Assembly (NCBI RefSeq): GCF_037076345.1
Contig: NZ_AP024702.1
Coordinates: 62,001 to 126,000, forward strand
Source: Haloferula helveola
GTDB lineage: Bacteria; Verrucomicrobiota; Verrucomicrobiia; Verrucomicrobiales; Akkermansiaceae
Direction of reading: 5' to 3'
Length of the DNA: 64,000 bases
Part shown: positions 46,101-54,290 of the stretch, piece after piece
Layout: every line of letters begins with the position of its first letter
Position numbering within the stretch: the first letter of the stretch is position 1
Translations under genes and position numbers: made by a program
Notes under the pieces: generated by a model
The model's database searches: none
The model's input: only the letters and a program-made list of their open reading frames with translations
Told to the model about the DNA's origin: nothing

Positions 46101-48868
46101 CTCTCCTCGCCTCATTGGCCGCATCCCGAAGCGACATCGGTTTCGCAAGCGCATCGGGAGCGAGCACTCACAACATCGACGGCCTCGAGATTCACTACGA
46201 TGCCGATAGCCTCCTCCTCATCGGCGCGCGTACGGCCGCGGAGGCGTTCGACATGGGAGTGCTGCCGGCACCGCTGCCGGCATGGGCGAATGTTCACGCC
46301 TGGTTCGTCGCCGATCATGGGCGGGAGTTTGCAGGTAATGGAACGGTCGCCCGTCTTGGCAACCTGCGCAACGGTTCCGGCAACCGGGATCTCGCACGCA
46401 CGGTCGGGCTTCCTCCGGCGCCCCGCCCCGTCACCAGCGGTGCAGGCGGACCACGCGAGGCCCTGCGTTTCGACGGAACCAACGACCTTTGGGCAAATTC
46501 CTCGACGGAGTTTGGCACGATCGCGGGTCCACGCAGCGTGGCCATCCTCTGTCGCGTCACGTCCGAAGATGGTGGCTTTCTCTTCGACGGAAGCACAGGA
46601 ACCGGGAAGACACGGGCAAAGGTCGACGCCGGGAACTGGCAAGTCGGCTGCTCGACTTCCGGCATGGCGTGGAACGGCGCGGAGGAAACTTCCGTCGCCC
46701 GCGACACCGGCGTCTGGCAGCAACACGTCTTCACCTACGATTCCGACGGATCGGGCGGCACCGACATCACGCACTGGATCGACGGTGCCCAAGTCGCCAC
46801 CCTGAACGATTCCCAGAGCGCGAATCTCGGCGGCTTCATTCTCGGATCGAACGGCGGCTCCCCTTTCACGCGGAAGTCCACCGACATCGCCGAGGTCGTG
46901 ATCTTCAACACCGCACTCGACGCCGCAGCGATCGCGGAACTCACCACCGATTGGGATACCGGCTGGGGCGAGATTGCCGGCCCTCCGTTCTCCGCCTCGG
47001 TGAGCCAGAACCCGCGCGATGTGGCACGATTCGGCCAACACGACCTGCTGGAGATCGAAATCGGAAACGACCTCGCAGCCTCGACCACGCTAGAGCAAGT
47101 CGAGATTCAGCTGAGCCCCGGCACTCGCGAGTCGGTCACGGATGTATCGCTGGTCGGCGAGGATGGCACCTTGCTCGGCACGATCTCCGAGCCGGCCACC
47201 GACCTCCTGACATTCTCGCCGTCACTCGTCCTCGCGGACGAACTGCAAACCGTCCGCATCGCGGTCACACCAAAACGCTACGCCGCGCTCGGCACCACTC
47301 TCGATGCCTCCGTAATCAATCTCACCTTTTCCGGAAGCAACGCCGGCACGCTGGTTCCGACAAACGCCGACCCCGCCGGAGAACTCACGCTCGCCCTTGT
47401 TCCGCTCTTCTCCGACGTCCGCACCAGCGGTGAAGGTGGAGTGAACACCTACCGGATCCCGGGTATCGTCTGCGACGGCGACGGGGTTCTGCACTCCGTT
47501 TACGATCATCGCTACGCGGGTGGCTCGGATCTGCCGGCCGACGTCGATGTCGGCTACGCCCGCAGCACGGACGGCGGCGCGACCTGGTCAGCTTCACAGG
47601 TGATCCTCGACTATGATTCCAGCGTCCCCGGTTCCGCAGGAAACGGCGTTGGCGACCCGTGCATTCTCTGGGACCCGATCACCGACACCCTGTGGGTTGC
47701 CGCATTGTGGTCGTTCGGAAACAACGGCTACAACGGCTCCGGGCCGGGCACCGATCCGGCCGACACCGGACAATACGTTCTCACCAAATCGACCGATGGA
47801 GGCGCGACCTGGTCGGCGCCGATCAACATCACGGTCCCCGTGAAAGATGACCCGAACTGGCGTCTCATTTTCCAAGGCCCCGGGCACGGCCTCGCCATGC
47901 GCGATGGCACGCTCGTCTTCCCTTCCCAGTACCGCGACGCCTCCGGGACGGTCCGCGTCTGTTCGGTCTTCAGCACCGACCACGGCGCCACCTGGGACTT
48001 CGGCTCGGGCGTGCCAACCAGCTCGCCACAGACCAACGAGAACACCGTCTGCGAACTCGACGACGGACGACTCCTTTTTTCCATGCGCACCCCCGCGGGA
48101 TCGAACGGCCAGCGTGCATGGATCCGCTATCAACCCGGTGGTGCGACGCCCATGCGCGACGGCTCGTGGGAAAGCCTTTTCCGGCTCCCCTCCGTTCCGG
48201 ACCCTGTCTGTCAGGGCAGCGTGATCCAGTGGACCAGCACCCACCGGGGCGACCCGTCCGAATGGGTGCTGTTCGGAAACCCGGGCAGTTCAAGCTCGCG
48301 CATCAACTATACTCTCCGTATTTCCGCCGATGGCGGCGACTCGTGGCCGGTGTCGCGACTGCTCTACGGCGGATCCTCCGCCTACTCGTCGCTTTGCATC
48401 CTTCCCGATCGCTCGATCGGAATCCTGTTCGAGAAGGACAACTACACCCGCATCACCTTCGCCCGTGTCGAGGAAGCGTGGCTGCTGGATCCCGCGACCG
48501 ACAGCGATGGTGACAGCATGCCGGACTCTTGGGAAATCCTCATGGGACTCGACCCGGCGACCGACGACTCGCTACTCGATCCCGATGGCGACGGACAGAC
48601 CAATGCCTTCGAACACGAAGCCGGCACCCACCCCCTCGATGCCTCATCGTTTTTCGCGCTTTCGTCCTACGGAGTGGGCGGGAGTATCGACCTCGAGTGG
48701 CACAGCGTTCCCGGTCGTTCCTATGCCATTGAGGAAAGCACCACGCTCGGCGCATGGCAGGACGTCGCAGGTTTCGAGCGGATTCAAGCGACGTCGAACC
48801 TGACTGCGACGAGCATTCCCCTCACGGGTGATCCAAGACGCTTCGTCAGGGTTCGGGCGCTTCGCTAA
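43115..48868 (+). CDS. Multidomain sialoglycan enzyme: SASA esterase, GDSL, LamG, inactive SASA, LamG, GH33 sialidase
   Basis: 1917 residues (1912 if started at 43130). After a signal peptide: SASA esterase (about 30-285, Ser43 in LTGQSNSLG, His259 in DGLHFNKAA); GDSL/SGNH hydrolase (about 288-550, FIGDSITQGG, IGINDLG, DNVHPNAAG); LamG-like sandwich with a DGNGMPDAWE loop (about 560-810); second SASA-like domain (about 815-1048) in which the Ser position is Gly825 (IAGAGNALG), so it is probably non-catalytic; LamG (about 1055-1285); sialidase N-terminal domain (about 1290-1425); GH33 (about 1428-1790, NTYRIPGIV and Asp boxes STDGGATW, STDGGATW, STDHGATW, SADGGDSW); and a C-terminal DSDGDSMPDSWE module ending in a short FVRVRALR tail. 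It joins de-O-acetylation and sialic acid release in one secreted chain. Assignments are by motif. Confidence 0.85.
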   Translation: MRLFNMRLRRPAPLAALTLAVCLTVCSAVRAEHYRVFVLTGQSNSLGTTNGSEADVTPGTDPADSRLRFFWHNVADASTSLGDSGGMFSDLQSQQGGYYPGSSTHWGPEIGFGRTLVRAGVENVAIIKASRGGGGNTNWSKAATGHMYSHVVSTVGTATSALSGEGHTFEIAGLLYLQGESDNASEADVAGTRFKELVDNLRTDLPNAASMRAVIGGIAASGGTRDTVRARHEAIATATSYIDFFPNLDLQAEVTDGLHFNKAAKLRIGERFAQAFLDNGTVDRRYGKLTFIGDSITQGGNGDHPSYRYLVFKRLAEKGVPIDAATGYRFTGSVTGPQTTPTLTTPDVNGQTFENVHDGHYGWRASWINGRIRLPANRRSNNRGEGTLLNWTGQAAPQTYGISGPDLTVAYPDPTATGTGNTGTTYTPDTVSIMIGINDLGDDPSSAVQVIADIGTLVDQLRSANPNVRIFIHQLLHTNQTQAMRDGVDAVNGQLQSLADTKNASSATSPVWIIDASTGFDPVTMTYDNVHPNAAGEVHVGDRIAAALGVIESPMPSASALPPHLERDSSAFDTTFEGNEIWDGSGYVNNWSRTGTLTESLPTATDLRIIHPSTNGRWIEGTNAGWSAAAAGSWTFEARLNFNSNANGFALWLGTGSKRIIIEIHGDRTQDNGGETFNVAQNNIDGAFHAFRVIHDADAAKYHVFHDNVRLTPLEGVDYDQTATDNRLILGDYTSGTFGNGFDTTIDHVSFTPGTWLPAGVDTDGNGMPDAWEYQYFSNLTGTDPYGDPDDDGSGNLEEFQNGTDPLVADTLTSNLPVFLIAGAGNALGSPSTTVLNSTPVGSHPAEQSGGVWFHDGSGWSTLSNAPDGSFGPEIGFARMLWDAGAREFGIVKSAVASGGNTLWIQGDPAGTAYDGLVSVATAASSSPPGDFEGLTFRSLIYLQGEDNDSSEAAAADARFSDLLDNLKTDISGASTLTGIIGEIAGSGSDRDTTRSLLASLAASRSDIGFASASGASTHNIDGLEIHYDADSLLLIGARTAAEAFDMGVLPAPLPAWANVHAWFVADHGREFAGNGTVARLGNLRNGSGNRDLARTVGLPPAPRPVTSGAGGPREALRFDGTNDLWANSSTEFGTIAGPRSVAILCRVTSEDGGFLFDGSTGTGKTRAKVDAGNWQVGCSTSGMAWNGAEETSVARDTGVWQQHVFTYDSDGSGGTDITHWIDGAQVATLNDSQSANLGGFILGSNGGSPFTRKSTDIAEVVIFNTALDAAAIAELTTDWDTGWGEIAGPPFSASVSQNPRDVARFGQHDLLEIEIGNDLAASTTLEQVEIQLSPGTRESVTDVSLVGEDGTLLGTISEPATDLLTFSPSLVLADELQTVRIAVTPKRYAALGTTLDASVINLTFSGSNAGTLVPTNADPAGELTLALVPLFSDVRTSGEGGVNTYRIPGIVCDGDGVLHSVYDHRYAGGSDLPADVDVGYARSTDGGATWSASQVILDYDSSVPGSAGNGVGDPCILWDPITDTLWVAALWSFGNNGYNGSGPGTDPADTGQYVLTKSTDGGATWSAPINITVPVKDDPNWRLIFQGPGHGLAMRDGTLVFPSQYRDASGTVRVCSVFSTDHGATWDFGSGVPTSSPQTNENTVCELDDGRLLFSMRTPAGSNGQRAWIRYQPGGATPMRDGSWESLFRLPSVPDPVCQGSVIQWTSTHRGDPSEWVLFGNPGSSSSRINYTLRISADGGDSWPVSRLLYGGSSAYSSLCILPDRSIGILFEKDNYTRITFARVEEAWLLDPATDSDGDSMPDSWEILMGLDPATDDSLLDPDGDGQTNAFEHEAGTHPLDASSFFALSSYGVGGSIDLEWHSVPGRSYAIEESTTLGAWQDVAGFERIQATSNLTATSIPLTGDPRRFVRVRALR

Positions 48869-48882
48869 ACCGGTTGCCAAAC

Positions 48883-48901
48883 TGGTTTGCCAACCCATCC
48901 A
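48883..48901. promoter_or_regulatory. Putative operator 4, in front of repeat-protein gene 48954
   Basis: Dyad TGGTTTG-CCAAC-CCATCCA, 52 bp before the ATG at 48954. It lies inside a wider 24-bp near-palindrome (48872-48895), so more than one dimer could bind. Confidence 0.5.
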
Positions 48902-48953
48902 GCTGCTACCGGTTGTGGATTGGAGTGAGCCGGACGATTCTTCGTCCGTAACG

Positions 48954-51812
48954 ATGAAAAAGCTCCTACTACCCACCCTCATCCTACTGGCGGTCCCGGC
49001 CAGCGGGGAAACTCTTGTGACCTATCTTTCGGGTGTCACTCCTACCGCGGGAACCACCGGCGCAGCGGACCCGACCGCGCAGGGCTGGACCTACTTCGGG
49101 GCGACCACAAACAACTTTGTCTACGGGGGAGATTCCACCCTGGGTGGCTGGCGCATCACCGACGGCTCGACCGGAGGAGGAACAACCGCATTCTACCAAG
49201 CTGCCATTCCGGGAAGCGGCGCATCCGCCATGCAGGTCCGTGATTGGACCGCAAGCTGGACGGTCGCCGTCAATGCCGATGCAGCCAGCAAGGCCGGTGG
49301 CGGCGTGGACAACTACTATGCCGCTCCGAACAACGGTCGTCAGGCGAACAACGCAATGTGGATCGAACTGGCCAGCGGCCTCCGGTTCATCCTGCTGCTC
49401 ACGGTGGATGCCAATGACGATATCTTCATCAACGACGGCACCACATCCCACGCAATCACAGTGGCGGGTAGCCAACTGAGCGAAGAACTCGGCACCGGCT
49501 CTCCATTGGCCAACTACATCACCTTTACCCTGACCTACTCCGGCGGTGTCGCGACGCTTACCGACAGCTTGGGTGGCAACAGGGTGGTCGCGACCTCAGG
49601 CACGGGCACACAGGACCGCGTGGTGTGGGGCGCGACCGGCAGCCCTTCCCAAGGATCGACTGTTTGGAACGAAGTCACGCTCGAGGTGGCTGATCCGGTG
49701 ACCCAGGACCTTACATGGACGGGAGCGAACGGCTCGGCGTGGGACATCGACACGACGGTGAACTGGGAGCTTCCCGATACCACTCCTTCGACATTCACCG
49801 ACGATGACAACGTCACGTTCGACGACACCGGCGCCACCGGAGCTGTCGTGGTTTCGGGCAGCGTCAGCCCGAACTCCGTGACCGTGAACAACGATGCGCT
49901 GGCTTACACCCTGAGCGGTGACCCGGTCGGTGGTATCGCCACCCTGACGAAGCAAGGACCAGGCTCCCTGACTCTCGCGTCCAATTGTGGCTATGTTGGC
50001 GGAACCTCGATCGAGGGTGGAACAATCACTGCCGGTGACGGTGCGACCGCGGGCGAAATTGGCGAAGGCCCTGTCACCCTCGCCACAGGAAGCTCCCTCA
50101 CCATCTCCCGCTCCGACGACCTCGACTACAAAGCAACCCAGAAGCTGCGCGACGTTTCCGGTGACGGCGACATCGTTCTCGATGGTGGCGGACTGCTGTG
50201 GATCTACCCGGGCGGAGGTCTCGACTTCAACTCGGCCGACACCTGGGCCGGGTTCTCGGGCGACATCACCATCGTCAACGGCTCCGAACTTCAGTCCATC
50301 CGCAACGGCGCGACCGGTCGCGGCACGGGCTCGCTGATCCTCGGTGACGGCGGCAGCAGCGGTGCGCTTTCCCCGATCGAGGGCAACTGGACGTGGACCA
50401 ATCCGATCGTGGCCGTCGGCTCCGCCAACGCCATCATCAACCGCTCGGCCGGCGCGGACCGCTCGTTGAAACTCCAGGGACCGATCTCCGGTGCGGGCAA
50501 TCTGACCTTCCAGGACGCCACCTCGGCGATGAATGATGCGAACCGCGGGTTCGTCATCACCAACGACGTGACCCTCACCGGAACCCTGACCATCGATGTC
50601 GGCGCACCGGTCCGAATCGGCGGCGTTCCCGGCGAAGTGGACGTGTCGGGCACCGGACTCGATGCCGACAGCTTCGGCTCGCTCGGCACCACGACGGTGG
50701 TCAATGACGGCATCCTCACCTTCTCCCGCACCGACGCCCACACGATCGACTCGGCCATCAGCGGCATCGGAGCTGTTCGGATCGGTATGCCATCCACCGC
50801 CAACCGCGGTGACACCTCGACCCAGGTGGTCACCATCGCCGACAACACGAAGACCTACGACGGCACCACCGACATCGAGAGCGGAACGCTGCTGGTCAAC
50901 GGCACGCTCCCGAACTCGTTCGTGGACGTGAATCCGGAAGGCACACTCGGCGGCACCGGCACGGTGTCCCTCTCCACACTCGTCTACGGCAATCTCGCTC
51001 CCGGCGCTTCGGTCGGCACGCTGGCCTTCGGTGACGAGGTGATCTTCGTCGCCGACTCCAGCTACACATGGGAGATCAGCGACTTCACCGGGTCGGCCGG
51101 CGCGGGCTACGACACCTTCACGGCAGCCTCGATCGACTTCGAGGGCACCGACACCAACCCGAACACGATCGTGATCTCCCCTCTGTCGGTCGTGAACTTC
51201 AGCGAGGCTCCCGCCACCTTCACGATCGCCACGTCGGCCGCACCGATCACGGTGTTCGACCCGGCAGGCATCGCGATCGACGACAGCGCGTTCGCCAGCG
51301 CCACCGGCAGTGCCGGATCGTGGGCGGCCCAGCTCAGCGGTGACTCGCTTTCGGTGGAGCTGGTCTACACGCCCGGATCGCCCGACAACTACGCGAACTG
51401 GATCGACGGCTTCTTCCCCGGAGAGGCCGACCCCCTGATCATCGGCTTCGATGCCGACCCGGATGGCGACGGCATCGGCAACGGCGTTGAGAACTTCCTC
51501 GGCACCGCGCCGGACGAGTTCAACGCCGGCCTGACGGTGACCGGATCGACGGCCAACAGCCTGACCGCGACCCACACCCAGACCAACGACCCCGCCAGCG
51601 ATGTCACCGGTGGCTACGAGTGGTCCTCCGACCTGCAGAGCTGGAACGGATCCGGCGACACCGACAGCAATGGCGTCACGGTCACCATCGCAACGGTCGT
51701 CACCGACGACCAAGCCGCACCGCTCAACGACACCGTTGAGGTGACGGCCACCATTTCCGGTGGACCGACCACGCGCCTCTTCCTGCGCGCGACGGCCACG
51801 CAAACCCCTTGA
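48954..51812 (+). CDS. Autotransporter-associated beta-strand repeat protein (sialic-acid locus copy 1)
   Basis: 952 residues with a signal peptide (MKKLLLPTLILLAVPASGET). The first 250 residues form a LamG-like sandwich. Then WTGANGSAWDIDTTVNWE opens a repeat beta-helix with a TKQGPGSLTLASNCGYVGG (about 322) PATR block, ISRSDDLDYKATQKLRDVSGDGDI, NGSELQSIRNG, TFSRTDAHTIDSAISG. The end has a DADPDGDGIGNGVENFLGTAP calcium-type loop and a C-terminal module. It is clearly paralogous to the protein at 56638-59556 over the last 600 residues. No barrel domain is seen. Presumed surface protein; its operator ties it to the sialic-acid genes. The ATG at 48954 starts the signal peptide. Confidence 0.8.
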   Translation: MKKLLLPTLILLAVPASGETLVTYLSGVTPTAGTTGAADPTAQGWTYFGATTNNFVYGGDSTLGGWRITDGSTGGGTTAFYQAAIPGSGASAMQVRDWTASWTVAVNADAASKAGGGVDNYYAAPNNGRQANNAMWIELASGLRFILLLTVDANDDIFINDGTTSHAITVAGSQLSEELGTGSPLANYITFTLTYSGGVATLTDSLGGNRVVATSGTGTQDRVVWGATGSPSQGSTVWNEVTLEVADPVTQDLTWTGANGSAWDIDTTVNWELPDTTPSTFTDDDNVTFDDTGATGAVVVSGSVSPNSVTVNNDALAYTLSGDPVGGIATLTKQGPGSLTLASNCGYVGGTSIEGGTITAGDGATAGEIGEGPVTLATGSSLTISRSDDLDYKATQKLRDVSGDGDIVLDGGGLLWIYPGGGLDFNSADTWAGFSGDITIVNGSELQSIRNGATGRGTGSLILGDGGSSGALSPIEGNWTWTNPIVAVGSANAIINRSAGADRSLKLQGPISGAGNLTFQDATSAMNDANRGFVITNDVTLTGTLTIDVGAPVRIGGVPGEVDVSGTGLDADSFGSLGTTTVVNDGILTFSRTDAHTIDSAISGIGAVRIGMPSTANRGDTSTQVVTIADNTKTYDGTTDIESGTLLVNGTLPNSFVDVNPEGTLGGTGTVSLSTLVYGNLAPGASVGTLAFGDEVIFVADSSYTWEISDFTGSAGAGYDTFTAASIDFEGTDTNPNTIVISPLSVVNFSEAPATFTIATSAAPITVFDPAGIAIDDSAFASATGSAGSWAAQLSGDSLSVELVYTPGSPDNYANWIDGFFPGEADPLIIGFDADPDGDGIGNGVENFLGTAPDEFNAGLTVTGSTANSLTATHTQTNDPASDVTGGYEWSSDLQSWNGSGDTDSNGVTVTIATVVTDDQAAPLNDTVEVTATISGGPTTRLFLRATATQTP

Positions 51813-51838
51813 TCGGCTAGTCACCGATAAGGCAGTGG

Positions 51839-51875
51839 ACCCGGTGGAGTTTCGACTCCATCGGGTTTTCCTTTT
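51839..51875 (+). terminator. Intrinsic terminator after repeat-protein gene 48954
   Basis: A 12-bp stem (ACCCGGTGGAGT with ACTCCATCGGGT, one G-T wobble) around a TTCG tetraloop, followed by TTTTCCTTTT. It begins 27 bp after the stop codon at 51812 and abuts the end of the convergent regulator gene. Among the best-formed terminators in the window. Confidence 0.88.
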
Positions 51876-52960
51876 CAGGGAGGAGGCACGACCGAAGCCC
51901 CCTTCACGACTTCGGGCATCAGCCACGGGTCGCCTCCGGGTGCGACATTGCCCGCGACGATCTGCTCGAGTCGACGAACGACCTGCTTGGCGACCGATGC
52001 CGGATCCGAACGGTAGCCGGTGATCTCCGGCACCAGATGCTCGAGGAAAGGTTCACGGGCGAGCGAGACGAGACTGAGATCCTCCGGCACCCGCAGTCCG
52101 ACCCGAGCCGCACAACTGAGCAAGGTCGCCGCCTGCCGCGGCCGGTTGGTGACCATGGCCGTCGGCCGCACCTTCAACCCCATCGCGCGACGGAACACCT
52201 TCTCGACGCCCGCGGTGGTTCCGTCTTCGACAAACTCGACCACTTCGAATCCGTCGTCGGTCAACTCACGCAATCCCCGCAACGCCGCATCCACCCCGCG
52301 CAGCTGGTCCGGCGGGGAAAGAATGCCGACCTTCCGGTGACCGAGCCGCCAAAGAATGCCGGCGGCGTGTCGTGCGGTGGCTTTCCAATCGACGTCCAGG
52401 AACGGCAGCGTGATTCCCTCGTGAGGCGTACCCCGCACCAGACACGGGATGCGCTGTTCGGCAAACCATCGCTGCACCGGCAGGCTCGAGCGATGGAGGA
52501 TCCATGCGCTCCGACGCTCGGATGCGATGAAGTCGGCAATGCGTTTCGAAGGTTGCTTCGACTCGAACCAACCGGGTGCGATCACTTCGAAGCTCCCGCC
52601 CTTTTCCGCGAGCGCGCGACGGATGTGGTCGACTTCGAGCAGCATCGGTTGGCTCAGTCGCTCGAGGCGAAACGGCGACAGCATTCCGATTCGCAACCGC
52701 TCCGAACGCCCTGCCTCCTCCGACTTCCGATCGCCTCCGATTTTCCGCCGGCAGCCCGCCGCGGCAGGCTCGATCCATCCGCCGGCCTCCAGTTCCGAAA
52801 GCGTCAGCCGGACCGTGTCGCGTCCGACCTGCAGAAGCTCCGCCAACCTCCGCTCGCCCGGAAGATGCTGCGGCCACTCGCCGGCCTCGATGCGCAGCTG
52901 CATGACCCGCACGCACTCCGCCACCAAACTCCCCCGCTCCGGCATCCAATGCTCCGACAT
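51875..52960 (-). CDS. GntR/LacI-hybrid transcriptional regulator A
   Basis: 361 residues from MSEHWMPERG. N-terminal GntR-type winged helix (about 10-70: LRIEAGEWPQHLPGERRLAELLQVGRDTVRLTLSELEAGGWIEP), then a LacI/PurR-type periplasmic-binding effector domain (about 85-355; LGHRKVGILSP, DLSLVSLAREPF). This is the AraR-like arrangement, usually relieved by binding a sugar. It is a paralogue of the divergent regulator at 53162 across the whole length, including ILHRSSLPVQRWFAEQRIPCLVRG versus VLHKMPESVQRWFQANGLPTVIFG. Its position and the dyad sites point to control of the sialic-acid locus. Ligand not known; Neu5Ac or ManNAc are guesses. Confidence 0.82.
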   Translation of the reverse strand: MSEHWMPERGSLVAECVRVMQLRIEAGEWPQHLPGERRLAELLQVGRDTVRLTLSELEAGGWIEPAAAGCRRKIGGDRKSEEAGRSERLRIGMLSPFRLERLSQPMLLEVDHIRRALAEKGGSFEVIAPGWFESKQPSKRIADFIASERRSAWILHRSSLPVQRWFAEQRIPCLVRGTPHEGITLPFLDVDWKATARHAAGILWRLGHRKVGILSPPDQLRGVDAALRGLRELTDDGFEVVEFVEDGTTAGVEKVFRRAMGLKVRPTAMVTNRPRQAATLLSCAARVGLRVPEDLSLVSLAREPFLEHLVPEITGYRSDPASVAKQVVRRLEQIVAGNVAPGGDPWLMPEVVKGASVVPPP

Positions 52961-52997
52961 GCTTCCGCATATGCCTGATTCCCGCCGCCCACGCAAC

Positions 52998-53016
52998 CGG
53001 TATGATTCACCAACCA
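52998..53016. promoter_or_regulatory. Putative operator 5, regulator A side
   Basis: Dyad CGGTATG-ATTCA-CCAACCA, 37 bp upstream of the minus-strand regulator start. Read on the other strand it begins AACTGGTTGG like operator 2, so autoregulation is likely. Confidence 0.5.
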
Positions 53017-53066
53017 GTTTCCTAGGCCCGGATCTGCCGCACATCGAGGGCCCGCCCCACGGCGGC

Positions 53067-53085
53067 TGGTCTGTTTTCCAGACCA
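53067..53085. promoter_or_regulatory. Putative operator 6, regulator B side
   Basis: Perfect 7-bp dyad TGGTCTG-TTTTC-CAGACCA, the most symmetrical member of the family, 76 bp upstream of the ATG at 53162. Confidence 0.65.
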
Positions 53086-53161
53086 AGAATCCGCCGTCTC
53101 CGCAGCGTCAACGATCTGCCACCGTGTGCCGGATCACGAGACTTCCCATTCCCTTCTCCGG

Positions 53162-54247
53162 ATGCCCGCCCTGCCGCAATCCAAGTTCGCCCAGCTCTCC
53201 GAATTGATCCGCGAACGGATCGAGACCGGTGAGTGGACGGACAAGCTCCCGTCCGAAAGAATCCTCGCCGACGAGTTTCTCGTGAGTCGGACGACTTTGC
53301 GGCGTGCCCTTGAGATCCTGACACGCGACGGCCTGATCGAGGCTCCGTCGGCACGCTGCACCCTGCGCGCGATCCGGAAGTCCAAGGCACGTCGTACCGC
53401 GCCCACCCACCGCGAGGTCTGCTTTCTGACGCCGACACTCCACGTCTCTCCTCTGCTCACCGAGCAGATCGCGACGATGAGAGGCCTGTTCACCCAAGCC
53501 GGGATCAAGGTCGCATCGGAAGAGAGCGCATCGCTGGTCGACCGCCGCGACCCTTCCGCCCACCTGCGCCGCATCGTTGCCCGCCACCCGGACGCGATGT
53601 GGGTCCTGCACAAGATGCCGGAGTCGGTGCAGCGTTGGTTTCAAGCGAATGGCCTGCCCACCGTCATCTTCGGCTCGGCGTTTCCGGAAGTTTCTCTGCC
53701 CAGCGTGGATGTCGACTTCCGTGCCGCCGCCCATCACGCAGCCGGTCTTTGTCTCGCCCGGGGCTGTCGACGCATCGGACTGCTGATTCACCGCACTCCG
53801 CTGGCAGGTGACGAGAAAACGGTCAGCGCCGTTTCCGCCGTGCTCACCCGGCAAGGTTCGCCTGCTCCCAAAGTCATGCGTCACGACTCGAATCGCGCGC
53901 GCCTGATGGATGCTCTCGACCGCGAGTTCCTCGACAACCCGGATGCCTGCGACGCTTTGATCGTGGCCAATCACCACCACCTCCTCACCGTGCAGTCGCA
54001 CCTCTTGCATCGCGGCATCCGGTTGCCGGAGCAGCTCTCCCTCGTCTATCTCAGCAACGACCCGTCGGCCGAGCGACTCTCTCCACTGCCATTGCGCTAC
54101 GAGTCCGGTCCCGCGCTCATCCGGCGCTTGGTGGCGGCGGTAAAAACCCTCGCCGAAGGCGGCAATCCACCCTCCTCCTCCATCATCCCCAAGCTGCTCG
54201 ATGGCCAGACCATGAGAAGGGCAACTGGTCCGGAAAAGGACCAATGA
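53162..54247 (+). CDS. GntR/LacI-hybrid transcriptional regulator B
   Basis: 361 residues from MPALPQSKFAQLSELI; earlier in-frame GTG starts are possible but add no domain. GntR winged helix at about 8-65 (ERIETGEWTDKLPSERILADEFLVSRTTLRRALEILTRDGLIEA), LacI-like effector domain from about 80 (LTPTLHVSPLL, AAAHHAAGLCLARGCRRIGLL, LPEQLSLVYLSNDPS). It has the same length and arrangement as regulator A, which it faces, so the pair arose by duplication and inversion. An operator overlaps its last codons (54226-54243) in front of the next sialidase. Probably sialic-acid responsive; direction of effect unknown. Confidence 0.82.
   Translation: MPALPQSKFAQLSELIRERIETGEWTDKLPSERILADEFLVSRTTLRRALEILTRDGLIEAPSARCTLRAIRKSKARRTAPTHREVCFLTPTLHVSPLLTEQIATMRGLFTQAGIKVASEESASLVDRRDPSAHLRRIVARHPDAMWVLHKMPESVQRWFQANGLPTVIFGSAFPEVSLPSVDVDFRAAAHHAAGLCLARGCRRIGLLIHRTPLAGDEKTVSAVSAVLTRQGSPAPKVMRHDSNRARLMDALDREFLDNPDACDALIVANHHHLLTVQSHLLHRGIRLPEQLSLVYLSNDPSAERLSPLPLRYESGPALIRRLVAAVKTLAEGGNPPSSSIIPKLLDGQTMRRATGPEKDQ
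54226..54243. promoter_or_regulatory. Putative operator 7, in front of sialidase gene 54291
   Basis: Dyad TGGTCC-GGAAAA-GGACCA with perfect 6-bp arms, 18 rather than 19 bases. It lies in the last codons of regulator B and 47 bp before the ATG at 54291. Confidence 0.6.
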
Positions 54248-54290
54248 CTGACAGATCCAAGCTGCCTTTCGCAGGCGTATTTTGCCTCCG

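Larger units (their letters stand above)
52961..53161. promoter_or_regulatory. Divergent control region between the two regulators
   Basis: A 201-bp region with both promoters and two dyad operators (52998-53016 and 53067-53085). Site 5 is 37 bp before start A at 52960, and site 6 is 76 bp before start B at 53162. Confidence 0.55.

Noticed and set aside
49596-51926. 776-residue minus-strand open frame opposite the repeat protein at 48954
   Set aside because: A shadow of the repetitive coding strand. It has low complexity, no signal peptide and no motif.
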